The notes beneath the pieces are model-generated. The model saw only the letters and a program-made list of their open reading frames with translations, made no database searches and was not told the DNA's origin. Shown here in pieces: positions 1-7,855 of a DNA stretch of 64,000 nucleotides. The position numbers and the translations under genes are program-made. Origin of the DNA: Streptomyces melanogenes (GTDB lineage: Bacteria > Actinomycetota > Actinomycetes > Streptomycetales > Streptomycetaceae); contig NZ_BMTS01000001.1 in assembly GCF_014649795.1 (NCBI RefSeq), positions 682,001-746,000 on the forward strand, given 5' to 3'. Numbering within the stretch: position 1 is the stretch's first letter; the number at the start of each line of letters is the position of its first letter.

Positions 1-835
1 GGGGCAGCGAGTCGAGCAGGCCGCGGGTGTAGGGGTGGGCCGGGGCCGCGAACAGGGTGTCCACCGGGGCCTGTTCGACCGCCCGGCCGCCGTACATCAC
101 CAGGACCTCGTGGGCGACGCGCGCCACCACCCCCAGATCGTGGGTGATCATCACGACGGCGAGCCCCCGGTCCTGCTGCAACCGGGCGATCAGCTCCAGG
201 ATCTGGGCCTGCACGGTGACGTCGAGCGCGGTGGTCGGCTCGTCCGCGATCAGCAGCTCGGGCTCGCAGGCCAGCGCCATCGCGATCATCACGCGCTGGC
301 GCATACCGCCCGAGAACTGGTGCGGGTACTCGCCCGCCCGCCGCTGCGGCTCCGGGATGCCGACCTCGGCGAGCATCTCCACCGCACGGCGGCGGGCCAC
401 CGCGCGGCCGGAGCGGAAGTGGACGCGGTGGTGTTCGGCGATCTGCTCGCCGACCGTGTAGTACGGGTGGAGGCTGGAGAGCGGGTCCTGGAAGATCATC
501 GCCATCCGGCGGCCGCGCAGCCGGTTCAGCTCACGCTCCGTCAGACCCACCAGCTGCTGCTCGTCGAGCGTGATGGAGCCGGTGACCTGGGCGCCGGTGT
601 GCAGGCCGAGGACGGCCATGGAGGTGACGGACTTGCCGGAGCCGGACTCGCCCACGATGCCCAGGGTGCGGCCCCGGTGGACGTCGAAGTCGAGGGAGTC
701 GACGGCCCGTACGGGACCGTGCTGGGTCGGGAAGGTGACGCTCAGGTTCCGCACGGACAGTAGGGGCTCGCCCGCGTCCCGCAGGGGTGTCGCCTGCCGT
801 GGATCCGCGGGCGCGGTGGGGCGGGGTGCGTCCAT
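1..835 (-). CDS. Peptide ABC transporter ATP-binding protein (DppD/OppD-like), partial
   Basis: ATPase of a peptide-type importer. The 278 visible residues start at ATG 835 and run off the left edge. In order they show Walker A (GESGSGKS), the Q-loop (FQDP), the ABC signature (SGGM), Walker B (LLIADEP) and the H-loop (ITHD), followed by the MYGGRAVE stretch typical of the DppD/OppD branch. The start overlaps the stop of the upstream permease as TGATG, so the two are translationally coupled in one operon with 835-4516. A second ATPase (DppF-like) is expected beyond the edge. Substrate is inferred from context: short peptides, perhaps hydroxyproline-containing. Confidence 0.93.
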   Translation of the reverse strand, partial: MDAPRPTAPADPRQATPLRDAGEPLLSVRNLSVTFPTQHGPVRAVDSLDFDVHRGRTLGIVGESGSGKSVTSMAVLGLHTGAQVTGSITLDEQQLVGLTERELNRLRGRRMAMIFQDPLSSLHPYYTVGEQIAEHHRVHFRSGRAVARRRAVEMLAEVGIPEPQRRAGEYPHQFSGGMRQRVMIAMALACEPELLIADEPTTALDVTVQAQILELIARLQQDRGLAVVMITHDLGVVARVAHEVLVMYGGRAVEQAPVDTLFAAPAHPYTRGLLDSLP

Positions 836-1821
836 CAGTACCTCACTCGCGGGTCGACGACGGCGTAGAGCAGGTCGACGGCCAGGTTGGCGACGACGAT
901 GAAGGCGGCGGCCAGCAGGGTCACGCCGAGGATGACGGGCTGGTCCCCGCTGGACAGGGCACCGTAGAAGAGACGTCCGATGCCCGGCAGTCCGAAGATG
1001 GACTCGGTGATCACCGCGCCCGCGAGCAGCCCGCCCAGGTCCATCCCGAAGATGGTCAGGATCGGCGTCATCCCCGCCCGCAGGCCGTGCTTGACCACGA
1101 CCGTGCGGCGGGGCAGGCCCTTGGCGCGGGCGGTGCGGATGTACGGCTCCGCCATGGTCTCGATCATCGAACTGCGGCTCTGGCGCGCGTACATGGCCGC
1201 GTACAGGACGGCCAGCGCCAGCCAGGGCAGCAGCAGGTTGGACGCCCAGTGGACCGGGTCCGAGCCGAAGGGCACGTACTGCGGATACGGCAGCAGCCCG
1301 GCGGTCCTGATCAGGCCGTAGATCAGCATCATGGAGGTGAAGTAGACGGGCAGCGAGGCGGCGGCGACCGCGCCGACCATCAGGACCTTGTCGGTGAGGG
1401 TGTCCTTGCGCAGCGCCGCGGTGACCCCGGCGGACAGACCGAGCACCAGCCACAGGACGGCCGCGCCGAGCGCTAGCGAGGCGGAGACGGGCAGCCGGTC
1501 CATGAGCAGCCCCCACACCGACTCGCTGTTCTCGTACGAGTAGCCCAGGCACGGGAAGTCGCAGTGCAGCGCGTACTGGCCGCTGCCCATGGTGCGGCCG
1601 GTGAAGATCCCGGAGGCGAACTCCCAGAACTGCTTCCAGACCGGCTCGTCCAGGCCCATGTGGGTGCGGATCGCCGCAAGCCGTTCGACGCTGCACGACT
1701 TGCCGCACGCGGCGGCGGCCGGGTCGGAGGGCAGCACGTAGAAGATGGTGAAGGTGACGGCGGCGATCGCGATCAGGACGCCGGTCACGCCGAGCAGCCG
1801 GCGGCCGATGTAGAGGATCAT
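835..1821 (-). CDS. Peptide ABC transporter permease (DppB-like)
   Basis: Inner-membrane permease of the DppB/OppB family, 328 residues, the usual length. It begins with the family-typical N-terminal helix (MILYIGRRLLGV), followed by an extracytoplasmic loop rich in Cys and Pro and then about five further hydrophobic segments. The conserved EAA-like cytoplasmic loop lies around residues 215-245 (YIRTARAKGLP) and the C-terminus is the typical VVDPRVRY. The start overlaps the preceding permease stop by 4 bp (ATGA). It pairs with the DppC-like permease and the ATPase to form the transporter core. Confidence 0.95.
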   Translation of the reverse strand: MILYIGRRLLGVTGVLIAIAAVTFTIFYVLPSDPAAAACGKSCSVERLAAIRTHMGLDEPVWKQFWEFASGIFTGRTMGSGQYALHCDFPCLGYSYENSESVWGLLMDRLPVSASLALGAAVLWLVLGLSAGVTAALRKDTLTDKVLMVGAVAAASLPVYFTSMMLIYGLIRTAGLLPYPQYVPFGSDPVHWASNLLLPWLALAVLYAAMYARQSRSSMIETMAEPYIRTARAKGLPRRTVVVKHGLRAGMTPILTIFGMDLGGLLAGAVITESIFGLPGIGRLFYGALSSGDQPVILGVTLLAAAFIVVANLAVDLLYAVVDPRVRY

Positions 1822-2750
1822 GAGCGGCTTCCCCTCGGGTCGAGGATGTCGCGCAGCGCGTCGCCGAGCAGGGTGAAGGCGAGCACCGTGAGGAAGAGGC
1901 AGGCGCTCGGGATGACGAAGTACATGGGGTCCGTGTCGTAGAAGGCGACGCTCTCGGCGATCATCTGGCCCCAGGAGGGCGTGGGCGGGCGGACACCGAC
2001 GCCGAGATAGCTCAGGGCCGCCTCGGTGGCGATCATGCCGGGGATGATCAGGGTGGTGTACGCGATGACGGGCCCCGCGACGCCCGGCAGGATGTCGCGG
2101 GTGAGGATCCGCCAGGAGCCCGAGCCGTTGACCCGCGCCGCGTCGACGTACTCGCGGTGCTTGAGCGAAAGGGTCTGGCCGCGCACGACCCGGGCGATGC
2201 CGGGCCAGCCGAACAGGCCGATCACGGCGGTCATCAGGGCGATGCGGTTGACGTCCTTGGCCACCGACATCATCGCGATCATGAAGATGAGGGAGGGGAA
2301 GGACATGGTGAGGTCCATGAGCCTGCTCAGGACCGCGTCGGTGCGGCCGCCGAAGTAGCCGGCCGCGATCCCGGCGGCCGTCCCCGCGACCACGACGATC
2401 GCGGTCGCGGCGAAGGCGATCAGGAGGGAGACCTGGGCGCCGTGCACGACCCGGGCGAACAGGTCGCGCCCGGTGACGGGTTCCACGCCCAGCCAGTGGT
2501 CGGCGGAGATGCCGCCGAGGGTTCCGAGCGGCTGACCGCCCAGGTACGGGTCGACGGCGGTCTTGTCGAACTCCTCGGGCGACCAGCCGCCGAGCCTGCT
2601 GAGCAGCGGGGCGGCGGCCGCCATGACGAGGAAGAGCGCCACGACGGCGAGGGAGATCTTGACGGAGGTGCGGCGGCGCAGTTCCGCGCGGGCCAGTTGC
2701 CAGGGGCCGCGGCCCGTCGGCGCGGCCGCCGGTGCGAGGGTGGTGGTCAT
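1818..2750 (-). CDS. Peptide ABC transporter permease (DppC-like)
   Basis: Second permease, 310 residues, DppC/OppC family. An N-terminal helix around residues 28-50 and an extracytoplasmic loop naming the YLGGQPLGT region are typical. The EAA loop reads EYVDAARVNGSG and the C-terminus reads LRDILDPRG, a DppC hallmark. The reading frame stays open upstream to 3110, but I place the start at ATG 2750 because the longer N-terminus is shadow sequence inside the binding-protein gene. It lies 14 bp after the binding-protein stop and overlaps the next permease by 4 bp. Confidence 0.93.
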   Translation of the reverse strand: MTTTLAPAAAPTGRGPWQLARAELRRRTSVKISLAVVALFLVMAAAAPLLSRLGGWSPEEFDKTAVDPYLGGQPLGTLGGISADHWLGVEPVTGRDLFARVVHGAQVSLLIAFAATAIVVVAGTAAGIAAGYFGGRTDAVLSRLMDLTMSFPSLIFMIAMMSVAKDVNRIALMTAVIGLFGWPGIARVVRGQTLSLKHREYVDAARVNGSGSWRILTRDILPGVAGPVIAYTTLIIPGMIATEAALSYLGVGVRPPTPSWGQMIAESVAFYDTDPMYFVIPSACLFLTVLAFTLLGDALRDILDPRGSRS

Positions 2751-2764
2751 GATCCGGCAGACCC

Positions 2765-4516
2765 TCAGCCCTGGCTCTTCGAGGGGTCCTTGAGACCGGC
2801 CGTGGCGTAGTCGAGCTGACCGCCGAAGGAGGTCTGGCCGTAGGCGCCCGCGATGTTGGTGCCCAGCACCAGCGGCCAGCGGCGCACCAGGACCGGCACG
2901 GCCGGGGCCTTGGCGAGGATCTCGCCGTCCAGCTGCTGCCAGGCGGCGTTGGCCTGCTTGGCGTCCGTCAGGGCGGCGATCTCGTCCATCTTCTTCATGG
3001 TGGCGTCGTCGCGGAAGAGCGAGTGGTTGCCGGAGTTGCCCTTCTCCTTGATGTAGCGGCCGTCGAAGACGAACGGCAGGAAGGTGGACCCTGACGGGTA
3101 GTCGGGACACCAGCCCGTGTAGACCATGTCGGTCCGGTTCTTGGTGTCGCCGATCGTCGCGTAGAACGCGGACGGGTCGACGGTCTCGATGGTGACCTTG
3201 ATCCCGGCCTTGCCGAGCGCCTGCTGGATCGCCTCGGCGCGCCCCTTGTCGCCGGTGGAGACGGTCATCTTGGTGGTGAACCCGTCCGGCTTGCCCGCGT
3301 CCTTGAGGAGCTGCTTGGCCTTGGCCACGTCACCGGCCACGGGCACCTTCACGGTGTCCGGCTGCTTGCCGCCGAAGAGGGAGGCGGGCATGTACGCGGT
3401 GGAGGGGTCGTTGAAGGCGGGGCCGCCGGACGAGGTGAGGACGGCGTCCTTGTCGAGGGCGTACTGCACGGCCTGACGGACCTTGACGTCGTCGAACGGG
3501 GCGCGCCCGGTGTGCATCTGGACCATGTCGGTGCAGTTGGTGGACTCGGCGATCAGCCGCTTGCGGACCTCGGCGCTGGGCAGCACCTTGGCCGCGCTCT
3601 CCGGCCGCAGGGCGCCCCAGGAGACGGCGGAGGCGTCGGCGCCCTGCGAGGCGATGAGCCGGTCGTCGATCTGGTTGGCCTTGAGCCCCATCACCATCAC
3701 GAGCTTGTCCGGGTAGGCCTTGCGGACCTGGTCGGTGGCGGCGTCCCAGTGGGTGTTGCGCACCAGCACCAGCTTCTTGCCCCGCTGGTACGACTCGATC
3801 TTGTACGGGCCGGAGGAGAACGGCCGGTTGTCGTACTGGGGCCCCTTGTCCTGCGCCTGGGGGACCGGCGCGAAGGTCGGCATCACGGTGGCGTTGGGGA
3901 ACTCCGCGAAGGGCTTGCGCAGTTCGAAGACGATCGTGTGGTCGTCCGGCGTCTTGATCGAGTCCAGGTGCTTGCCCTGGGCCGGGCCCTGGTAGCCGTC
4001 GGCGCCGGCGAGGTAGCGGGCTGCGTAGTCGGCGCCGCCGGGCAGGTCGGGCGAGAAGGACCGCTCCACGTTGTACTTGACGTCCCCGGCGGTGACGGGG
4101 CTGCCGTCCTCGTACTTGACCCCCGGCTTGAGGTGGAAGGTCCAGGTCTTCGCGCCGTTGGAGGAGGTGCCCAGATCGGTGGCCAGGTCGGGGACGAGCT
4201 CGCCGCCGGCGGTGCCGGGGGCCGCCTTGTAGGTGACCAGGGTGCGGTAGAGCAGCCGGGTGCCGAAGTCCATGTCGTTCATGACCCAGTTGCGGGCCGG
4301 GTCGAGGTGGGTGAAGTCCTGGTTGGACAGGACGGTCAGGGTGCCGCCCTTCTGGGGAGTGCCGCCCACGACGGTGCCCGCGTTGGCGGTCGCCGGGTTC
4401 TTGCCCCCGGCGTCCGGGCCCGCGTCCGCGTGCTTGGTCTTCGAGCAGCCGGTCGCCCCGAGGGCGAGGGAGGCCGCCAGGGCGGTGGCGAGGGCGGTGA
4501 GGGTGCGCTTGTTCAT
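2765..4516 (-). CDS. Peptide ABC transporter substrate-binding lipoprotein (SBP family 5)
   Basis: Extracellular substrate-binding protein of the DppA/OppA family, 583 residues. A lipoprotein signal peptide ends in LGATGC with the lipidated Cys at residue 24, followed by a Gly/Ala/Asp-rich linker. The family-5 pattern is clear: the GGTLTVLSNQDF start, an LDPARNW motif and TWTFHLKPGVKYEDGSP near residue 130. First gene of the minus-strand transporter operon. The upstream divergent region (4517-4755) has repeated operator-like sites, so the transporter is probably induced together with the catabolic genes it faces. Peptide specificity cannot be read from sequence; hydroxyproline peptides are an inference. 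Confidence 0.93.
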   Translation of the reverse strand: MNKRTLTALATALAASLALGATGCSKTKHADAGPDAGGKNPATANAGTVVGGTPQKGGTLTVLSNQDFTHLDPARNWVMNDMDFGTRLLYRTLVTYKAAPGTAGGELVPDLATDLGTSSNGAKTWTFHLKPGVKYEDGSPVTAGDVKYNVERSFSPDLPGGADYAARYLAGADGYQGPAQGKHLDSIKTPDDHTIVFELRKPFAEFPNATVMPTFAPVPQAQDKGPQYDNRPFSSGPYKIESYQRGKKLVLVRNTHWDAATDQVRKAYPDKLVMVMGLKANQIDDRLIASQGADASAVSWGALRPESAAKVLPSAEVRKRLIAESTNCTDMVQMHTGRAPFDDVKVRQAVQYALDKDAVLTSSGGPAFNDPSTAYMPASLFGGKQPDTVKVPVAGDVAKAKQLLKDAGKPDGFTTKMTVSTGDKGRAEAIQQALGKAGIKVTIETVDPSAFYATIGDTKNRTDMVYTGWCPDYPSGSTFLPFVFDGRYIKEKGNSGNHSLFRDDATMKKMDEIAALTDAKQANAAWQQLDGEILAKAPAVPVLVRRWPLVLGTNIAGAYGQTSFGGQLDYATAGLKDPSKSQG

Positions 4517-4579
4517 CAGTGGTCACTCCGGGAGCGCGAGAGCGGTCTGGCAGCCAGCCGACAGCCGGAGCTGGCTGGA

Positions 4580-4615
4580 ATGTGACCTGTAACATAGTAA
4601 TGTGAAATTGTACTG
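4580..4615. promoter_or_regulatory. Two tandem 16-bp operator-like sites upstream of the transporter
   Basis: Site A (4580-4595) reads ATGTGACCTGTAACAT and site B (4600-4615) reads ATGTGAAATTGTACTG. Both fit ATGTGA-N4-(T/G)NAC and start exactly 20 bp apart, on the same DNA face. Related copies occur at 4738-4753 and, inverted, at 7811-7826. They sit 64-99 bp upstream of the transporter start, which suits a repressor or activator of the whole locus. The cognate regulator is not in the window. Confidence 0.55.
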
Positions 4616-4671
4616 ACAACCCATCGGCCGCTCCTTTACCTACTCGTGTCCCAACGGGCCGTCGGAGCGCA

Positions 4672-4726
4672 CCTCTTGGTCCAACCGGACCATGCCTCTT
4701 GGTCGACCGAGACGCACCTCTTGGCG
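4672..4726. promoter_or_regulatory. Three direct CTCTTGG repeats with embedded TTGGTC/GACC palindromes
   Basis: CCTCTTGG recurs at 4672, 4695 and 4717, spaced 23 and 22 bp (about two helical turns). The first continues into GGTCCAACCGGACC and the second into CTTGGTCGACCGAG, both inverted repeats. TGGT..ACC cores are typical of FadR-subfamily GntR operators. The array lies mid-way between the divergent transporter and catabolic operons. Confidence 0.45.
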
Positions 4727-4737
4727 AGCGCAGTGCA

Positions 4738-4753
4738 ATGTGAAATATTACTG
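4738..4753 (+). promoter_or_regulatory. Third copy of the ATGTGA-N4 site, abutting the catabolic operon start
   Basis: ATGTGAAATATTACTG, 13 of 16 bases identical to site B at 4600. It ends two bases before the GTG start at 4756. No Shine-Dalgarno sequence precedes that GTG, so the mRNA may be leaderless and the site may overlap the transcription start. Confidence 0.5.
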
Positions 4754-4755
4754 GT

Positions 4756-5913
4756 GTGCCCACGAGAACATCCTCGGACGTCATCGTCATCGGTGCGGGC
4801 GTGGTCGGCGCCGCCTGTGCCTACTACGCCGCACGCGCCGGCCTCACCGTCACCGTCGTCGACCGCGGCCCCGTCGCGGGCGGTACCACCGGCGCCGGCG
4901 AGGGCAACCTCCTGCTCTCCGACAAGGAGCCCGGCCCCGAACTCTCCCTCGCCCTCGCCTCCGCCGAGCTGTGGCGCGAGCTGGCGCACCTGCTCCCGCC
5001 GCAGATCGAGTACGAGCCCAAGGGTGGCCTGGTCGTCGCCTCCGGCGAGGCCGGGATGGCGGCCCTGCGTGGCTTCGCGGCCGGACAGGAGAGCGCGGGG
5101 GTACGGGTGAAGGAGGTCCCGGCGGACCGGCTGCACGACCTGGAGCCCCACCTGGCCCCCGGCTTGGCGGGCGGCTACCACTACCCGCAGGACGCCCAGG
5201 TCATGCCCGCCCTCGCCGCCGCCCATCTGCTGCGCGCGGGCGGCGATCGGATCCGCCTGCGGCTGGGCGAGGAGGTCACCGAGCTGCTCACCGGGGAGGG
5301 TGGCGAGGTGAGAGGAGTCCGCACGGCGAGCGGCACGCGGCTCCACGCCCCGTACGTGGTCAACGCGGCGGGCACCTGGGGCGGCCGGATCGCCCGGCTC
5401 GCGGGCGCGGAGCTGCCCGTCCTGCCGCGCCGCGGCTTCGTCCTGGTCACCGAGCCGCTGCCCCGGGTGGTGCGGCACAAGGTGTACGCGGCGGACTACG
5501 TCGCCGACGTCGCCAGCGACTCCGCCGCGCTCCAGACCTCGGCGGTCGTCGAGGGCACCGCCGCGGGCCCGGTCCTGATCGGCGCCAGCCGGGAGCGGGT
5601 CGGCTTCGACCGCACCCTGTCCACCGAGGCGCTGCGCCGCCTCGCCGCCCAGGCCGTCGCCCTCTTCCCGGTCCTGGGCACGGTGCGGGCGCTGCGTACG
5701 TACGCGGGCTTCCGCCCCTATCTCCCCGACCATCTGCCCGCCATCGGGCCCGACCCGCGGGTGCCCGGCCTGCTGCACGCCTGCGGCCACGAGGGGGCGG
5801 GGGTCGGCCTGGCCCCGGTCACCGGGCTGATCGTGGCGGTGTGCGTGACGGGCGGCCAACTGCCGCTGGACATCGCCCCGTTCGCGCCGGGCCGATTCGC
5901 GGCGAAGGGCTGA
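4756..5913 (+). CDS. FAD-dependent amino-acid dehydrogenase subunit (D-hydroxyproline dehydrogenase beta-like)
   Basis: Flavoprotein of the DAO/glycine-oxidase-like family, 385 residues. It opens with the FAD-binding Rossmann motif VIVIGAGVVGAACAYYAAR (residues 9-27) and ends with the GHEGAGVGLAPVTG flavin-contact motif. Such subunits pair with a small [2Fe-2S] protein and a BFD-containing flavoprotein, exactly the next two genes, in the HcnABC-like family that includes the three-subunit D-hydroxyproline dehydrogenases. The expected reaction is oxidation of cis-4-hydroxy-D-proline to 1-pyrroline-4-hydroxy-2-carboxylate. The DapA-like and aldehyde dehydrogenase neighbours support this over sarcosine or proline oxidation. 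GTG start with no visible ribosome-binding site. Confidence 0.8.
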   Translation: MPTRTSSDVIVIGAGVVGAACAYYAARAGLTVTVVDRGPVAGGTTGAGEGNLLLSDKEPGPELSLALASAELWRELAHLLPPQIEYEPKGGLVVASGEAGMAALRGFAAGQESAGVRVKEVPADRLHDLEPHLAPGLAGGYHYPQDAQVMPALAAAHLLRAGGDRIRLRLGEEVTELLTGEGGEVRGVRTASGTRLHAPYVVNAAGTWGGRIARLAGAELPVLPRRGFVLVTEPLPRVVRHKVYAADYVADVASDSAALQTSAVVEGTAAGPVLIGASRERVGFDRTLSTEALRRLAAQAVALFPVLGTVRALRTYAGFRPYLPDHLPAIGPDPRVPGLLHACGHEGAGVGLAPVTGLIVAVCVTGGQLPLDIAPFAPGRFAAKG

Positions 5914-5931
5914 GTCCGGTTGGCCCTTGGT

Positions 5932-5954
5932 CTCTTCCTGGCCCTCCGGAAGAG
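5932..5954 (+). other. Intra-operon hairpin between dehydrogenase subunit genes
   Basis: CTCTTCC (5932-5938) and GGAAGAG (5948-5954) form a perfect 7-bp stem with a 9-nt loop in the 86-bp gap before the ferredoxin-like gene. There is no T-tract. It may set transcript processing or partial attenuation. It overlaps another CTTGGTC element at 5926. Confidence 0.35.
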
Positions 5955-5999
5955 GTCCCTGCTGTCCCCCCCCGTAATCGCTACGCAAGGAGGCTTTCC

Positions 6000-6311
6000 G
6001 TGGCCCGAACCCCCGCCGACCTGGTCGGGACGCGCACCGGCCCATCGTTCGAGATCACCTTCGGGGACCGGCCCGTGCCCGCCCGGCCCGGGCAGTCCGT
6101 CGCCGCCGCGCTGTGGGGCGCGGGCATCCTCGCCTGGCGGACCACCCGCAGCGGCGGCCGCCCGCGCGGCGCGTTCTGCGGCATCGGGCAGTGCTACGAC
6201 TGCCTCGCCACCATCAACGGACAGCCCAACCGCCGGGCCTGTCTGGTGCCCGCCCACCCCGGAGATGTGGTGGTCACCCAGGAAGGACACGGTCATGCGT
6301 CCCTCGGCTGA
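6000..6311 (+). CDS. Small [2Fe-2S] ferredoxin-like dehydrogenase subunit (HcnA/gamma-like)
   Basis: 103-residue (2Fe-2S)-binding protein. I see four cluster cysteines: C60, C65 and C68 in the motif CGIGQCYDC, and C81 in RRACL. This is the arrangement of HcnA/SoxA-N-like small subunits that carry electrons between the two flavin subunits. GTG start at 6000, preceded by a strong AAGGAGG seven bases upstream. The much longer open frame running through the preceding gene is not coding. Its end overlaps the next gene by 17 bp, which fits tight coupling of the complex. Confidence 0.85.
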   Translation: MARTPADLVGTRTGPSFEITFGDRPVPARPGQSVAAALWGAGILAWRTTRSGGRPRGAFCGIGQCYDCLATINGQPNRRACLVPAHPGDVVVTQEGHGHASLG

Positions 6312-7773
6312 GCCGCCCACAGCGCCCGACCTGTACGACCTCGCGGTGATCGGCGCGGGCTGCGCCGGGCTCTCCGGTGCCGTCACCGCCTCCGAACTCG
6401 GCCTGTCCGTCGCCCTGTTGGACGCATCGCCGCAGATCGGCGGCCAGTTCTTCCGCCACCCCGCGCCCGCCACCGGGGCGGCCCGCCCCGAGGCCCTGCA
6501 CCACGACTGGTCCCTGTTCACCGGACTCCGCCGACGCCTGGAGGCCAGTGCGGTGGACCTGCTCGGCGGCCACCACGTGTGGAGCGTCGTCCGCGAAGGA
6601 GGCCTCTGGGCGGTGCACGCCGTCACCGGGGCCGACGGAGGCGAGGAGCGGGCGGTACGGGTGCGGGCCCGCGCGGTCCTGCTCGCGACCGGCGCGTACG
6701 AGCGCCAACTGCCCTTCCCTGGTTGGACCCTGCCCGGTGTCGTCGGCGCGGGCGGGGCCCAGGCCATGCTGAAGTCCGGCCTGGTGCTGCCCGGCAGGCG
6801 GGTCGTGGTGGCGGGCAGCGGGCCGCTGCTGCTCGCGGTCGCCGCCTCGCTGGCCGCCGCCGGGGCGCGGGTGCCCGCCGTCATCGAGGCGTCCGGCTAC
6901 CTGGGCTACGCCCGCCACCCGTACGCGCTCGCGGCCAACCCGCACAAACTCACCGAGGCGGCCGTGCACGGCGGGGCGCTGCTGCGCCACCGGGTACGGC
7001 TGCGCACCCGCACCGCCGTCACCGAGGTGCACGGCACCGACCGCGTGGAGGCGGTCACCGTCTCCCGGCTGGACCGCGACTGGCGGCTCGTACCGGGCAG
7101 CGGCCGTCGGATCGCGTGCGACGCGCTGGCCGTGGGGCACGGTCTGGCGCCCCAGATCGACCTGGCCACGACCCTGGGGTGCGCCACCCGCACCACGCCC
7201 GACCGGACCACCGCCCTGGTCCTGGACACCTCCCAGGAGACCTCGGTACGGGATCTGTGGGCGGCGGGGGAGCCGGGCGGCGTCGGCGGGGCCCGACTAG
7301 CAGACGTGGAGGGCGAGTTGGCCGGTCTTGCGATCGCCGCCCGACTGCGCGGGCACCCCGCCCGTCGTGGCCGCGTCCGGGAGCTGGAGCGCCGCCGGGA
7401 CCGGATGCGCGCCTTCGCCGACGCCATGGCCGCCGCGCACGCGCCCGGTACCGGCTGGCCGCAGTGGCTCGCCGACGACACCGAGGTGTGCCGGTGCGAG
7501 GAGGTGACCACGCAGAGCGTCCGCGCTGCGGTCACCGACCTCGGGGCGCGCGACGCCCGCACGGTCAAGCTGTTCACCCGGGCCGGGATGGGCTGGTGCC
7601 AGGGCCGGATGTGCGGTGCGGCCGTGACATGCCTGGCCGCACAGCACGGCAGCGCGGAGGCGCTCGCCGAACCGGCCCCCGAGCGGCGGCCGTTCGCGGT
7701 ACCGGTACCGCTCCGCGCGCTCGGGTCGCTCGACGACCCCGCACCCGCCCCGCAGACCGTCACCACTGACTGA
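6295..7773 (+). CDS. NAD(P)/FAD-dependent dehydrogenase subunit with BFD-like iron-sulfur domain (HcnB/alpha-like)
   Basis: 492 residues. An N-terminal FAD-binding fold (LAVIGAGCAGLSGAV) is followed by a second dinucleotide fold (VVVAGSGPLLLAVAASLA, around residue 165) and a C-terminal BFD-like [2Fe-2S] domain with CRCEEV near residue 400 and CQGRMC near residue 440. It is the large subunit of the HcnABC-type dehydrogenase. It has the start of its frame inside the end of the ferredoxin gene (ATG 6295). With the two preceding genes it should form the membrane-linked or electron-acceptor-linked dehydrogenase of the pathway. Confidence 0.85.
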   Translation: MRPSAEPPTAPDLYDLAVIGAGCAGLSGAVTASELGLSVALLDASPQIGGQFFRHPAPATGAARPEALHHDWSLFTGLRRRLEASAVDLLGGHHVWSVVREGGLWAVHAVTGADGGEERAVRVRARAVLLATGAYERQLPFPGWTLPGVVGAGGAQAMLKSGLVLPGRRVVVAGSGPLLLAVAASLAAAGARVPAVIEASGYLGYARHPYALAANPHKLTEAAVHGGALLRHRVRLRTRTAVTEVHGTDRVEAVTVSRLDRDWRLVPGSGRRIACDALAVGHGLAPQIDLATTLGCATRTTPDRTTALVLDTSQETSVRDLWAAGEPGGVGGARLADVEGELAGLAIAARLRGHPARRGRVRELERRRDRMRAFADAMAAAHAPGTGWPQWLADDTEVCRCEEVTTQSVRAAVTDLGARDARTVKLFTRAGMGWCQGRMCGAAVTCLAAQHGSAEALAEPAPERRPFAVPVPLRALGSLDDPAPAPQTVTTD

Positions 7774-7810
7774 CCGGGTGCGGGCCCCGTCGAGGGCTCC
7801 CCGTACCCAC

Positions 7811-7826
7811 TAGTGAAATGTCACAT
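7811..7826 (-). promoter_or_regulatory. Fourth copy of the ATGTGA-N4 site, before the DapA-like gene
   Basis: On the minus strand it reads ATGTGACATTTCACTA. The inner GTGAAATGTCAC is an inverted repeat (GTGA/TCAC arms). It sits 30 bp upstream of the next start in the 82-bp gap, suggesting a second regulated promoter inside the operon. Confidence 0.5.
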
Positions 7827-7855
7827 CACAGAGATTACGGAAAGAGGTCGCCGAC

